From Emergomyces orientalis (taxonomy: Eukaryota; Ascomycota; Eurotiomycetes; Onygenales; Ajellomycetaceae): a stretch of DNA of 64,000 nucleotides. The stretch is from positions 124,001-188,000 of the forward strand of contig MOWL01000048.1 of NCBI GenBank assembly GCA_002110485.1. The letters are read 5' to 3'. The notes under the pieces were generated by a model, which was not told where the DNA came from, did no database searches, and worked only from the letters and a program-made list of their open reading frames with translations. Within the stretch, counting starts at the first letter, position 1. Each line of letters starts with the position of its first letter. Below, in pieces: positions 47,098-59,741 of this stretch. The position numbers and the translations under genes are program-made.

Positions 47098-48513
47098 TTA
47101 CTCCCGCCCATTCGCATAATCCTCCAAATAGGCCACCAGCTTCTCCACATTCTCCACCGGAACGGCATTGTAATTGCTAATCCGTATACCGCCCACGCTG
47201 CGGTGCCCCTTCAAACCCTGAAGAAGCCTCTTCTCTGCCCCAGCCAAGAAAGCCTTCTCCTTTTCTGCATCCCCACCATAGACACGGAAGCAAAGGTTCA
47301 TCCTACTCCGCACGCTCTTATGCGGCACAATGCCATATACCTGCGGGTATTTATCCAAGACGCCATAAAGCAACGTCGCCTTGTGGTTTGCAACCTCTTC
47401 CTGCCCGCTGACCTTTTTATCTCCGTATGTCTGCACCAGCTTGGCAATGACCTCGCCGGCGATCCAGAGGTTGAAGATGGGTAAGGTGTTGTAGAGCGAG
47501 TTATTCTTGGCGATGGTGGCGTAGTCGAACATGATGGGGCCGGGTATGCCGCCGATTTCTAGTTTGCGGAGAAGGTCTGGAGACGGCGTTGCGGTTTGGG
47601 GTGGGAGAAGGGATTTGCGGATTATGACCAGGGTGATGCCAGCGACGCCGACGTTCTTTTGGGCTCCGGCCTGTTGATAGATCAGTAAAAGATACAGAAA
47701 AAGTAATAGAAGCCATTGTAGTCCCGTCTCAATACTTACAAAAATAACCGCAAATTTCCGCACATCAATCTTCCTGCTCAAAAAGTTCGAACTCATATCT
47801 GCCACAACCAGCCTCTCATCCTCCTCCTCTACACCCCCTTCCCGTGCCTCCAAACATCCCGGAAACCCCTGAAACTCCACCCCATCCACCGTCTCATTAT
47901 CACAATAATACACAAAGGCCGGCGCACCCCCTTTCCCGCCCTCCCGCCTTGTCTTCGTAAGCCTCCATTCCTTTTCATCCGGAATAGTCCCAAACCTGCC
48001 CCCATTCCCCTCCCGCGCATCAACCGCAACATTCACAAACCGCTCCCCACACAACCTCTTCGCCTCCTGCATAGCCTTCAGCGACCACGAGCCCGTAACC
48101 AAGTAATCCATCTTCAGCTCCTCCCGCACCATCCTCTTCAACTCCTGCTCCACCTCCACCTCCACCTCATCACCCTTCTTCCCATCTTTCTGAGCTTTAG
48201 CTACAACAGCCCGTCTCCGCCGCTCAACCCACACCCCGACCAAGTTATACACAACGGCACTAAACTCCCCACTACCTCCTCCCTGCATGAAAAGAATCTC
48301 ATATTCATCTGCGGGGATATCCAAGAGCGTTATCAGGTTTGCTTTGGCGTCGGCGAGGATTTTGTTAGCGGTGGGCGAGCGGTGGGAGATCTCTGCTAGG
48401 CCCAGGCCGCAGTCGTCGTAGTTTATTAGTGCTGATGCGGCGGATTCGATGACGGGGGTTGGGAGCGGGGCGGGGCCGGCGCCGAAGTAGGAGATGGAGG
48501 GGCGGTCGGGCAT
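47098..48513 (-). CDS. serC: Phosphoserine aminotransferase
   Basis: Exons 48513-47741 (with base 47740) and 47670-47098 join to 448 residues. The start FGAGPAPLPTPVIE, then SHRS, MQGGGSGEF and VADMSSNFLSRKID are family landmarks, and the PLP-binding lysine is about residue 263 in AGAQKNVG, the first codons after the intron. It makes phosphoserine from 3-phosphohydroxypyruvate in serine synthesis. The intron (47739-47671, 69 nt) is in frame without a stop, so an unspliced reading would add 23 residues right before the active site. A Lys/Glu-rich insertion near residues 100-135 is longer than in bacteria. Confidence 0.94.
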   Translation of the reverse strand: MPDRPSISYFGAGPAPLPTPVIESAASALINYDDCGLGLAEISHRSPTANKILADAKANLITLLDIPADEYEILFMQGGGSGEFSAVVYNLVGVWVERRRRAVVAKAQKDGKKGDEVEVEVEQELKRMVREELKMDYLVTGSWSLKAMQEAKRLCGERFVNVAVDAREGNGGRFGTIPDEKEWRLTKTRREGGKGGAPAFVYYCDNETVDGVEFQGFPGCLEAREGGVEEEDERLVVADMSSNFLSRKIDVRKFAVIFVSIETGLQWLLLLFLYLLLIYQQAGAQKNVGVAGITLVIIRKSLLPPQTATPSPDLLRKLEIGGIPGPIMFDYATIAKNNSLYNTLPIFNLWIAGEVIAKLVQTYGDKKVSGQEEVANHKATLLYGVLDKYPQVYGIVPHKSVRSRMNLCFRVYGGDAEKEKAFLAGAEKRLLQGLKGHRSVGGIRISNYNAVPVENVEKLVAYLEDYANGRE

Positions 48514-49097
48514 TGTTTTTTTTTTCTTTTTTTTTTTTCTTCCCCTTTCTTTATAGGTTTAGTAATTTCTAATTTAGGTGTCTCAGGTTCTGATTGCTGG
48601 ACGGAAGACTCTAGGTGGCGGTTGGACTATATATACGAATAGTCAGGGTTGATGGGCGGAGTGGCAGATGTAGAAGTAGAATTTGAATGTGATGGATGGC
48701 GGGGTAGAATTTCCTGTCCGTATATTTTTTCTAAGGTACTCAATTCGCAAGTGGGCTGGAGTTTGATCCTTTTTTGCTCAGAAGGACGTATGTAAAACAT
48801 GGAATACAGATGAGATATACTCCGTATATATATATATAAGACTAGTATTTTGAAGACAGCTCTGAGTCATAGAATGAAATTTATTTACTCTTTATGAGAG
48901 ATGGTTGTGATAACTTTTTGAGGAATGGCTCAGAATATAGGGATGTTTGCATACCTAGTATTAGTTATGGAATTCATAAATCTATACATTTCATTTCCGC
49001 GGCCAATTGGAATTTTAGATAGTGAGCTGCATGCGTTTATCCAACATTTCTGTAGTAATGCGAATGAACAATAAAAATAAATTTCTGAGAGCTCTGA

Positions 49098-49118
49098 GTC
49101 GTCGTCGTCGTCGTCGTA
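49098..49118. repeat. GTC microsatellite
   Basis: Six to seven tandem GTC units followed by related GTAGTC units, in a gene-free region. Confidence 0.75.
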
Positions 49119-49321
49119 GTCGTAGTCTTAGTTAGTCCCTGCGCAGTGGGGGTGGAGAAAGTCTGAGACCTTGTTGCCGATCACGTCATTCAAGTAAACA
49201 TAGGGTTGGAACTGGGAAATAAGAGCAATTGATATCTCTGAATCTTTATTAAATTGTATAGTTAGACAAGAGAATAAATCGATAGATAAATAGAGATATA
49301 TATTTGTTCTTAATCATTTTA

Positions 49322-49354
<33 letters not shown>
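49322..49354. repeat. ATT microsatellite
   Basis: About eleven tandem ATT units in a gene-free region. Confidence 0.85.
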
Positions 49355-51696
49355 TTAAATTTTCATAGTAGTTAAATTAGTAACACAACCTCACGACGGA
49401 TATGACTAATGGTGGAATAATCGCAACGGATCAACTATTATGCGGGCGGAATCACATGATCTCCGCTTTTTCTGAAACAAACAACCATATCTTGGCGCTA
49501 CTTGGCATGTTTGTCCGTCCTCCCCTATTTTCATCTACTGCGGCAAAAAACATATCCAAAATATTTCCTGCCGACGATGAAGAGGGTGAGGAGGAATGAA
49601 TCATACAAACATGTGCAATTCTGCCAACTGGGTCACCATCTCTCCCTCCAAATGCATGACCCATGGCAGTTCATGGCCATCGGCTCCTTCAAGCTAAAGG
49701 AGGCAGCCGAGAAAAACGATGGGAATAATCCAAAATCAACGGAAGGCGCCAAATTCTACATCGCTGCCGCGTCTATTCCAAAAAAATTAAAAAAAAAATT
49801 AAAATAAAATAAAATAAAATGAGGAGATCCGTGGCTGGCAAGTCCTGGCGGAAGCTGGAGCACAGCCGCTTCCAACCAGCTGCGGACCCTCTATCAGCTT
49901 AGGCTTTGGTCTCCTGTAGCCAGGCGAAATTGGCATGAACGCCACTAACCGTGACTTCAAAGGGTCGCATGCGGAGCCCCGATGCAAAGGCATACCCTGC
50001 CAGCCCCGAAGTCATCACCACCAACATTCTGGGGCGGCAAATTTAGCGGTCCGGGCCCCGGTGTGAGAAGCCGGAGAGTTGACCTGGCATTATTCGCCGC
50101 GAGGGTGACGGTATGAAGGAAGAGGAGGGAAATGCTTCCGGCGGGAAGAAGCCATCGCGAAAAACCCAGATTATCAATGAAGATATTCCCAGCCAGAGCT
50201 CTTTTTCTTGCGGTAACGAGCGCTGAAAAGCATGTATAGTACATTTTACCTTGGAGTATGTTGGTTACATTGAGATACCCTATACTTTAATAGGTCTGGT
50301 AGTGTTTGCGGGAATGAGGATTAACTTGCTGGGGAAAACCAAAGGTTTGCATGTCCATCACACTCCCATTGTTAGCTATTTTTCCAGATCTTAATTTCCA
50401 GATCTGTGTTAAGCATATGCTAAAAATTGAAACCAGGTGAGGGCCAGTCAGGTACCTAAAACAGCAAAAACAGGTATGCACGCTACGCAGTGGAACTACC
50501 AGCTACCAGTCCAATATATGAGTCCATCAGAATTGCCCGTTTAGCATCCGCAACAAAGCTCCTAACGCAAACCGGCCTTAAGTTCTATACCCCTAGTTGG
50601 CTCCGCGGACAGCTCTGTTTATCCTTCGTGGTAAATTTAGCGTCCCATTCCTCATTTCCCTTTCCTCCTCAGTATGAAAAAGGAGGTGCCGGAACGCATA
50701 GTCCATTGGTTCACTGAATTGAATTCAGTCCTACAGATCCGCTGGAGAAACGTAGAAGGCTTGGCAGCCCTTGCCATACAATTCAAGGAGGAGATGGCTG
50801 GCAGGGTTAGTCTCAATCCCACACCATATTTTAGCGTATTGTATTAGCCTTTGTTGTTGAAAGGACGTTGGAGGCCGAGAAAACCGATCCGAGTGAGAGG
50901 CAGCGGAACAAAACAAGCGAAATGCACCATCCACGTGAGGATGAGACCGTAGGTGATTAAAATAAAAGCATATAATCAGTTGATGTTTTGGAGAGAGGTG
51001 GAGACGTACAGTAGATTTTGCAGCCTTTGGAATAGGTAAGGATTGATACTTGGTTGGTCAGCTACTTTACTTAAGTTTAAGTTTGCCTAACTATCGTTAG
51101 TTAAGTGAACTAAATTTCGAAGTTGTTGTGCCCCTGAAAATTCGCTTTCCTGGTTGAAGCACTGCAACCACACGATTTTCGCGGTACACAACTAACTAGG
51201 AGATTGCCAGCCGAACAAACACCTCTTTTCACTTCCTTTGGATCCTACTGGTGGTTTATTACATTGGCTGCACTGCATATTGATATTGCTTATGGAGTTT
51301 CCACCAGAACATATTCCGGATGAACTACTGGACGAAATGCCTAGGCATCCGGAATCTCGGAAATCAACTTGAATTTTTCAGCCCGAAGTTATGTACAGAG
51401 TTATCTATATTTCCGTCTGACTTGATTCATCCCAGCTCATCTAATCATAAACTACCGAATCGACAATAGCGAGAGGCGGGGGAATAATGAAAAATACATA
51501 TATGAAGCACAACCGGGAACCCCGAAATGGAAATTCAATCAAGATCAAAATCCCTTGAATTTCCGTTTAAAACGCCATAGGAATAACACCGCATTGAAAC
51601 ATTAAACGGAAAACAGAAGAAAAGCAGAACCGTTCCAGCACTTTCCTTCTTTCCCCCCCCTTTTTTTTTTCACTTTTGCTCAAACTGGACCCAAGG

Positions 51697-53129
51697 CTAG
51701 TGCCCTATATTCGGAGACGCTGACACAGACGGAGGATACGGCCCGGCCTCCAGCTCGACAAACGCGCCCGTCCCCACGCCGCTCAACTCATGCGGTGCGT
51801 TTTCTGGAATACCTCCCGGCTTAGGCGAGTCCATCATGCCGTCAATATTCCCACCCCCTTGCCTATCCCAGCCCATTGGCGGCGGAGAGGAAGAGGGAGT
51901 AAACCCGGCACTTAAATGTCTGCTATAGTGCGTATTATTATCCGCGCTGATATAACTCATATGACCCGCCTGCGACCCAACGGCTGTTCCACCCATCTCG
52001 CTCGGCGGCGCACCGCCAGTGTCGCTCTTCACGCCGGATGACCAGCCTCCCAACCCACCGCCTGACGACAGCGCCCATCGCCGTGTGCGGTCGGTATGTG
52101 CGCCATCCTCGGATTGGCGCCATTTGCGGTAGATGTCGAGGCGCCCCAGGAGGAAGAAAAGGGCGCCGAGGATGGCGATGCCGATTAAGGAGCCGACGAC
52201 GATACCGGCAATGGCACCACCGCTCAGGGAGCGGTGCCCGGACGGAGCTGGGGGTGCGGTTGGGGAAGCGCCTGGTGGCCCTCCTTCTCGTCCTTCGGCT
52301 GGTGGGTGCTCCCCCGGTTCCAGTTGGAAGGGCGACAGCTTGGCTTTATTATGTTGCTTCTCCCAGGTCATGGTTTCATTCTGTCGGAGAGAAGGCGATT
52401 CAAATGAGCCTGTTTGTTAACTAAATGTGCCAGGGAATTGAAGACCTTTTTTTTGCATAGCGAGACCAAAGGGCTTACATACCGGGTTGATCGCGCCGAC
52501 CATTCCGTTTTTCGTGCATGAACCGATCCCGGAACAGTAGAAGAAAGTTGGCTGGGAGAGATAATGTTAGCCTGGAATTGACTCGTTTAATTTCTTCTCT
52601 CATTTGAGTAAGGGGATTGAGGCGAGAGAACAAAGGCTGCAAGAAGGATATTTACCTCCGTAGAATCGACCGTCCAGCTCCAAAGCTTAGGCTAAAAGAA
52701 GGAAAGCCAGTTAATAATGTGGACCACAAGGAAGGAAGGAGGTGAGAAGAGAAGGAATTTAAGAAAACTGACCGTCGTATAACTGGTGAGTTCGAAATGC
52801 CCTGAAAAGAAAACATCATGGGTTGATGGCACACACGGTGCGTCGAAATCCGCCCTCACAACCGAATGGTTCGACGGATAGAATTCGAAAACAATTTCAT
52901 CTCCTATATCTGCCTGAACGCTCCTGGGCTCGTATGCATGTGGACTCTGCTTTGGCGCGACTGATATAGTGTGTGTTGCTCGGCCTGACTTTGTCGATGA
53001 GGATGATGACGAAGTTGTCGTTATACTTCTCGTTCTCGTTGCGGTGGGCTCTTCCGATCCTGTCTCCCTTGATGTGTTTTCGATCGGGGGGGCCACGTGG
53101 GCGGTAGTTTCAGGTGGAGACTCGTCCAT
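51697..53129 (-). CDS. Cupredoxin-like serine-rich protein with one membrane segment
   Basis: Exons 53129-52773, 52691-52656, 52551-52483 and 52380-51697 join in frame to 381 residues. After a Ser/Thr-rich N-terminus comes a plastocyanin-like domain with VQADIGDEIVFEFYPSNHSV and, after splicing, FYCSGIGSC, the copper-site-like loop. A linker leads to a single membrane helix (IAGIVVGSLIGIAILGALFF) and a Gly/Ser/Pro-rich cytoplasmic tail. This is the plan of fungal extracellular serine-rich proteins and wall-stress-sensor-like proteins. The model begins without a signal peptide; an upstream exon near 53180-53300, where the minus strand has a hydrophobic Leu-rich stretch, probably supplies it. 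Function is not known. Confidence 0.78.
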
Positions 53130-56100
53130 GCTGCTCTCTAATTGTTTTCCTCACTGCTTCGGTATTTGATGTATCGAATGTTGCTGCAGTGAAATAAAAT
53201 CGAGATGAGTTCTCTGAATCAAAAAAATCGCAATAGAGTCAACCAGGCACAACCAGAAGTACCAGAAAGTTGGTGAGAAGAAGAAGGGTAACAATGAGGG
53301 AGAAATGAAGAAGGCTGAGATGAAAATAGTAACGGGAGGGGGGGGGGTTTGCACGGCTGGGTTTGGAGGTTGGTGTGTTGTCGAGTGTTATTGGGTGCGG
53401 TGTCAGACCTGTACCAGAACGGGCTTGATTATTCCATTATTTGGACCGGGTATCAATGCAGTGCATTTCTCGTCCCTGTCTGTCTTCGTAGCCGGATCCT
53501 TTGCTTTTCTAATCGTTATTGTCTTCTAGGCTATAATCAATAACTAAGCAGCCCGGTACCACGAGGGTATTAGAATTGTTCGCTCTCTCTATATTGCGTG
53601 GTTAGCTAGCCCTGTTACGCCGTACTCCGTATACTCCGTCTTTTTTGACCAGCTCTCCACCGCTGGCCAGCTAGCGTCGAGAGCGGGCGGTGAGAAAAAC
53701 GGGTTTTTCTTTGTTCGAAGCATTGAAGAAGCCCTCCAACAACCAGTTGCGTTTGGAACGACCCTCATTGTAAACGGAAAGCTAAAGAAATCATTATTCC
53801 GTACCCTGTTCCTTTTAAAATGAAGAGGCATATGATATCTCACCCACAATTGTACTGGAAAAACAGGTGAATTAATGAAATTAAATTAATTGATTGATTC
53901 ATTGATCGATCGATCGATCGGCATCAACTGCTTGAAATTCTGGACCTGTTGTTCCCCCATGTATGTGCGGCGTTTTGCATTTCTCTTTGTACACGTTTAC
54001 CAACAAACATCGGTAGCTGTCACCACGCCTATTGGGGCCGACCGACAACGGCAAACGGCAAATGCAAACCTTGGAACGCATCTCATGAGCCAAAAATAAA
54101 TACCCTTTCGTTTGCAAGGATTCGATGATCTCGTCGCCGCTCGGGCAGTTCTGGTAGGCTATAATTGGTCCAAGATGTGTTCCTCTGTCTGTGTTAGTTG
54201 CACACTAACAAGACCAGAGCCCAGCGGATTCATTCCTCCAAAATGAACAGAGATTAGCAATGACATAGTAATGGATCCTTCGGAATATAGGGTGATGGAC
54301 GGTTGCTTACATTGTCTATCATTTATGCTCAGCCTTGTAAGCTGCGGGGGCGGTTTTGGGGGGGCCGGGCTGGAGAGAGAAATCTCCGTTTAGAAAAGAG
54401 CACAATCCAATTACTAATTTATCGGTCACTGGTACTAGTTACAGGCAGCCAGGCAGCCAGGCAGGAAGTAAATGAAAATGTAACACCAGGACGTAGCTTG
54501 TCCCTCTGTTCCCCTCGTCGTCGCGTTATTACACCTTATCCGCCGTTTCTCTAACATGTAGTCCTTTAACCCAACTTGTCCTCACATGCTGCCATCACAA
54601 GTGGTTGAAAATCTTGGCCGGTCCTCCTGAGCCAAGGATCTCTCGATTCTCAACATTCAGGGCTGCCTTTCGGTCTCGCCATAAAGTTCGCAGTCTCTGT
54701 AACAGATGAGAACAAGGAGTAAAATGTTCCATATTTGTGCCACACCTACAAGACCATTCCTGGGATGTGTGGCGCAGGTAGGGCGCCCCAATGGGAAGAG
54801 CAAAGGTTGGGGGATACGGAGTTACTTGTTGAAACACTCTGTTAACCTGAAAGGGGAGCAATAAGCGCCGGCTGGGCGATGATTGGGGGATTTACCTCCA
54901 TATAGCTGAACAGTTTAGAGAGTTGGCAGACTCTAATTATATCTTTAACCCCTGCGGGTCTGAGCTGGGGTGGAATTAGTGTCATCAGGAGCAGGATAAA
55001 ATAAGCGATCAATGAACAAAGAGCTGAGAAATACAGCCATCATTCGGCTATTATACCCATTAAAAGAAATTACAATTTCAAATCAGATACAGTAAAGAAA
55101 CGGTTCTAAATCAAAATATCTCAAGGTTTGCTATGATCCGATTCAGTCGCTTATGTTACTTGGTAAGCGACTTCTAGCTCAGCAACTGGATATAGATGTG
55201 ATAGAGCCTAACCTACACTGATCAAAAGATGGAACTATTAGCATTTTAAGGTCACATATACGCTATGCCTGGTTCCAAAGCCGCGGGATTTCTAATGAGA
55301 AAAAGGATTGGATGGGTGCCATTATCGATGAGATGCAGAACTTTGATCTGTAGAGTCAATAAAGTCCGATGCCAACTTTATCTAACTGAGACCACTTTAG
55401 GCTGTTTTCAAGTGGTTGATGATATGTCTGGGTGCATTTCTCGCAACGGTCATGGGGGTTTTGAAAAGGCTCGTGAGATATGGAAAAAACAGAAAGCTCT
55501 CTGAGAATAGAATGACTCTACCTTTACACTGTTTTATATTTGGTCTTAGCTTCACTTGGGGTTTCTACCCACCAGCCCATTGTTTATAAATATAGTGGTT
55601 TCACCATTCTCCATGCAGCTATGAAACACATCACATGCAAAAAAAAAAAAAAAAGGTCTCGCAGAGGCTTGACGGCTTTGTAGGGTTGGCACAACGTCAG
55701 CACATTTATCTCTGAATGCCCTAATCGGCTTAAAATTGATCCTTTTGACTCTGTGGTTTTCCTACACACGATGGTGTAACTACTATCTGGGCAACTCCGA
55801 CGCAGATTGTCTGATAAGCAACGAATCAGCCGTATGGCTGAAGCAGCCCTCATGCTTCCATTCCATATTTTATGTTGCATTTTCATTTACCTTTCACTTG
55901 TATCCAGAATCATCAATTCGACTTCATATTTTCCCTTCTAGAATCAAACTATTCTGACACCTATCACCTTTAATTCAAATTATAAATTCAGCTGTTTACG
56001 ATCCACTATGTACAGTACTACATGTACATGTATTTTCAAAGCGACTGAATCGCAGCCCTTAACAGTTCCCGAGGCTGTTGGTATGATAAACAAAACAATG

Positions 56101-56793
56101 ACGTCTTTAACAGGCTGGTCATAGCTCGGCATGCTCCTGACCTCACCGAGCTCTCGGGGCACCAGCGCGCTGGGGACATCAGTTTAGCGCAGATTAGCGT
56201 CTTAAATTCATGGGCTGTAGAGAACTGGAGACTGGAGCTGTTAATAACAAGCAAAGCTGAAAGCGATGTTCTTGGTTCGCTGACTGGCACAAACGGCTCA
56301 CAGAAGTGATGTGCATCTTTTTCGGGGCTTTCGGGAACATGCGCTCCCTCTCGTTTGTAGGTATCAAAGAGATGCACCCGCGCGGGAATGGCCTTGATCG
56401 ACATCATGCTGTTGACTAAGTTAACTAGTACCGTTGAAAACGGAAAGGTTCCCAATTTGCAAAAAAGTTGATGTGGTAAACCCCACCTTGAGCAACGACA
56501 TGCTTTCCTTTGGGCCAGGCCTCTATCTATCCCTGGTTACCTCCAAGTGGACTTGTAAGGTTCAGCACCCTGGTGTGCATCTCAGTCATTAAGTTATCAC
56601 AGAGAATTCCTGGCTTATATTACTCTTCATAGCAGCACTCTTGTGTTTGGTGGAAACCTTTCATTATTACTCCCTGAATCTGGTCTCTTCGCTCGCTTCG
56701 CTTTGGCTTTCTTGATACTGTCACCGCTGCCCAAATCCCTAATCATAACCCCTAAGCCGCAACCGTCGCCTTGGCTATTCGACGGCTAGCAAA
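53130..56793. other. Large gene-poor spacer
   Basis: This 3.7-kb region contains G and A homopolymers, a GATC repeat at about 53904-53920 and a possible retroelement fragment listed separately. Frames at 55265-55504 and 56036-56455 have no recognisable features. Confidence 0.45.
54595..54861 (-). mobile_element. Possible LINE (non-LTR retrotransposon) C-terminal fragment
   Basis: A minus-strand frame has a Cys-rich piece CRCGTNMEHFTPCSHLLQRL, which resembles the zinc knuckle C-x-C-G-x-H-x-C seen at the end of fungal LINE polymerase proteins, followed by an LRTLWRD and a REILGSGG segment like the usual LINE end. The fragment is short and no other element part is seen nearby. Identification is tentative. 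Confidence 0.25.
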
Positions 56794-57624
56794 ATGGCGA
56801 AACTAGGCAAATATATCACTCGAATCAACAACGGTCAGATCGAATACGAATGCGCCTATTGTTGCAAAACTACAACTTCGCTCACTGCCCTGCGCCAACA
56901 CTGCCGCGATTCCTCTGCCCACGAATGGTGCTGGCGCTGCGGAAGGGTCTTCCCTCACGATAGCGCATTGAGTAATCATCTGAGATATTCACGTTCACAC
57001 AACATCTGCAAAAGGGAATATTGTGATGAGGACTTTCCTACATACGATGAGTGGGCATCCCATAATGAGCAGCACCATGACTGGTGCCGGCCTTGCAACT
57101 GGTTTGCAGACAATCAGTACGAGATGAGAACGCATGATATCAACCAACATTTCATGTGTGAAGACTGTGATCAATATTTCGAAAATGACAATAATCGGCG
57201 AATGGCAAGTTCTCCCCTTTCGAAAACACAAACTTGCAAATGTTACCTTTCTCTTTACTTGATTTTCGTAGTCTTTATTGACCTATCATAGCATATGATC
57301 ACGCACCAGGAGAGAGACCAACAATGTTTTGGATGCGACAGAATGTTTTCATCCTTTTCTTCCATGTTGATTCACCTTGAATCCGGAACCTGTTGCACAA
57401 ACAGAAACGAGTTGAATAACATGGTTGCCGACTATATTGACAGCGATCAATACTGTCGAGGACTCCATCAATACTTTCCATTCTATTGCCCGGATTGTCA
57501 AAGTGAATTTCGCCATCTCTCTTCACTCTACCAGCATGCCGAGATGCGTCCGGACTGCCAATACTTAATTGAATACGGCAATTGTCTTCATACACTGAAA
57601 GATCACCTCGAATATACGTTGTAG
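56794..57624 (+). CDS. Protein with about seven C2H2-type zinc fingers
   Basis: Exon 1 is 56794-57204 and exon 2 57292-57624, giving 247 residues. Cys pairs with later His or Cys pairs occur in series: CAYC, CWRC, CKREYC, CRPC, CEDC, CFGC and CPDC. Many fingers are irregular, with a C-terminal Cys or a wide spacing, as in a fungal-specific C2H2 family. The intron appears to use a GC donor (ATG|GCAAGT) with a normal TAG acceptor; the frame after it starts HMITHQE, which completes the fifth finger. A nuclear or RNA-binding role is possible. The sequence gives no better clue. Confidence 0.75.
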
Positions 57625-59041
57625 TTTTGGAAGCTTGAGTACTGTATGGATTATTTTCAACATTTTGTGTAGGAATACGAGTTCGGTTTTGCATGTATTT
57701 GTGCATTTCAGCTTCTTTATCATATTCTTTTTGTGTTCCCTGTTCTTGAATAGCGCAGGAGCTCAAATATGTATTTGGCTCTTCAAACTTTTATGGTTAT
57801 ATCTTTCTTTCCGCTCTTTTCTTTCTTTCTCCTCTTGCCTCCATTGAAGCCTTCTTTGGCCTTGCGCATTTGGGTACCCAACAAAAATGGGTACCCGTCT
57901 GATTTTCTTAGTCTCAGGTGCGTGAAAAGAGAAATTATTTAGTATCTTTGAATGCACTCCTTTTTTTATTATTGTATGATAATTCTTTACAAGCATTTCT
58001 TTCAACAAATAGAAAATGGAAAGGCGCATTTATTTTTGCATTTTCTTTGTCTATGAAGGCTGCACACAATGGGCGCCCATAAATCTATGCATTCCATACA
58101 TTTACTGTTGTGAAGGGATGTATTGCCCTGGTGTGGCGTGTGTTCTTGTTTTACTTGGTGGTGAATATATTCCAGGGGGTAGGTGGTCCGTGCATGCCTG
58201 ATATTTCAAGGTTTCTGATATATAAAGTTTCGACATCGCTGTCGACTCTCTCTGAGAACTCCCATTATGTTTCTCCTGTACCGGAATTCAGAGAACAAAA
58301 CATTACTCTCACAGTAGTGATTCAACTATGTATCAGCTGAGGAATTCAATTCTCTTGCTTTACTCATGCAGAGCGTCCAGGATATGTCATTTGTTGTCCT
58401 GCAGCCGGTTGCTCAAACCGGATGCTCCTGATTAACAATATGGCTGCTTGACACAGTTTACAAAGAGTCCAGGATCCTGTCGACTTGCTTAGGTCATTTT
58501 GATTGGTGTGAAAATAAGGATGAGAAGAGGAAGAGCATACAACCTCTCCAATGGCTGGCTTCAGAAGGTATCAGTTGTGGAGTAGTTTGTTGAAGCTACT
58601 AGACTTTGTCTTTCTACCAAGCCCGAGATAAACCTGTCTTGGGGCAGTTATTTAATACGAAGGGGCGGAATTGGGGGGCGGATCGCATTATTATTTGAGC
58701 GATAATTTGTGATCCATGTTAACTTTGGCTTAAAGTTGGCTAAGCTCGTCTTCTAAGTTCGTGCGGGTTCTCCACATCTTCGATCATCATCTACGCTTCT
58801 AGTCGCTGTTTACTCTCGCTGCTACCCGAAATTCCTAGAGCGATCAGGTATATTTCAAAATGAATGGTATTTATCCAAACTAAATAATTCCATAGAATTA
58901 AAAACCACGCAATGGTCAAACCAAAGCTTCACTGCTCGTACTCCATGCTTTTCGTGGCCTGTGCCCCAACCTATACACCGATTCGACATTGTTCACTTTT
59001 CCTTGTGTTAATTGGGCTATCTTTTCCTACTTCTTCTTGCA
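57625..59041. other. Intergenic spacer
   Basis: Two palindromic GGGTACCC copies lie 9 bp apart (57872-57879 and 57889-57896). No coding frame or RNA gene is convincing. Confidence 0.45.
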
Positions 59042-59741
59042 GATGGCGTCAAATCAGAATCCTGGCGCAAACCTTACCGATGCAATGGTGGTTATCAATG
59101 CCCCTGAAACCACCCAAACTACCTCCAAGTTAGGGTCATTGCCAATTGAACTTCAGCGCGCAATCTTGGAACATGTCAGTATTGAGTTGAACCGTGGATG
59201 ATATGCGTTTCGCTAATATATACTAAAAGATTTCAAAACGGGACATTCTCGACGTCGCCCGGGTCAAAGCCATGGCTTACGCTGCTCGCCTATCTATACT
59301 ATATACTTCGGTTTCGCTCCGCCTCGCGCAACATGAAGGTTTTATCGAAGACGTCCGCATAATACGTTTCTAATCCAAATCTCTTGATCCTAAATTCGAA
59401 GAGGAGAAGGGGTGGAGGCTCTCTTGGCATTGGCGAACCTCCTCACCGTTTTGACCGTTCAGGCGAATGGAGACAAGGTGGTCTGTTCACAGAATATGCC
59501 AACCGCTTCAATCAGGCGATGTGAATTTTGTTTGGCAAGATTCCCAATCTACGGACTGTCCGGTATGCCATGACCCAAAAAAGCTCTAGATTACATTTTT
59601 ATTTAAGGATGAATCTAATGGATTCGCGCAGCTGGTTTCATTTATTTAAAATGGACCATGCAACTTTCGCTTCCCTTTTTGCGACGCATCTTGACACATT
59701 GATGGGCATCGAAACTGCCCTATCTGGATATTGTTTTACAT
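59042..59741 (+). pseudogene. Decayed F-box protein gene
   Basis: A start near 59042 leads to LGSLPIELQRAILEH, a typical F-box start. After a plausible intron (GTCAGT to AAAAG at 59230) the frame continues ISKRDILDVARVKAMAYAAR and a second part, VSLRLAQHEGFIEDVRII, and then meets a stop near 59370. Later pieces such as FGKIPNLRTVRYAM appear in other frames to about 59741. The pieces look like one F-box protein broken by stops and frameshifts. Confidence 0.5.

Larger units (their letters stand above)
48514..51696. other. Large gene-poor spacer
   Basis: A 3.2-kb region with microsatellites at about 49098-49118 (GTC) and 49322-49354 (ATT), a pyrimidine run just before the serC start (48514-48545), and no frame with recognisable family features. 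Two small frames near 49402-49807 and 50731-50934 were examined and not accepted. Confidence 0.5.

Noticed and set aside
49402..49807. Small plus-strand frames that might be two exons
   Set aside because: Acidic low-complexity end and a poly-A region; no recognisable protein.
56036..56455. Minus-strand open frame of 139 residues
   Set aside because: No motif, splice or start context gives support. It may be a real small gene but I cannot defend it.
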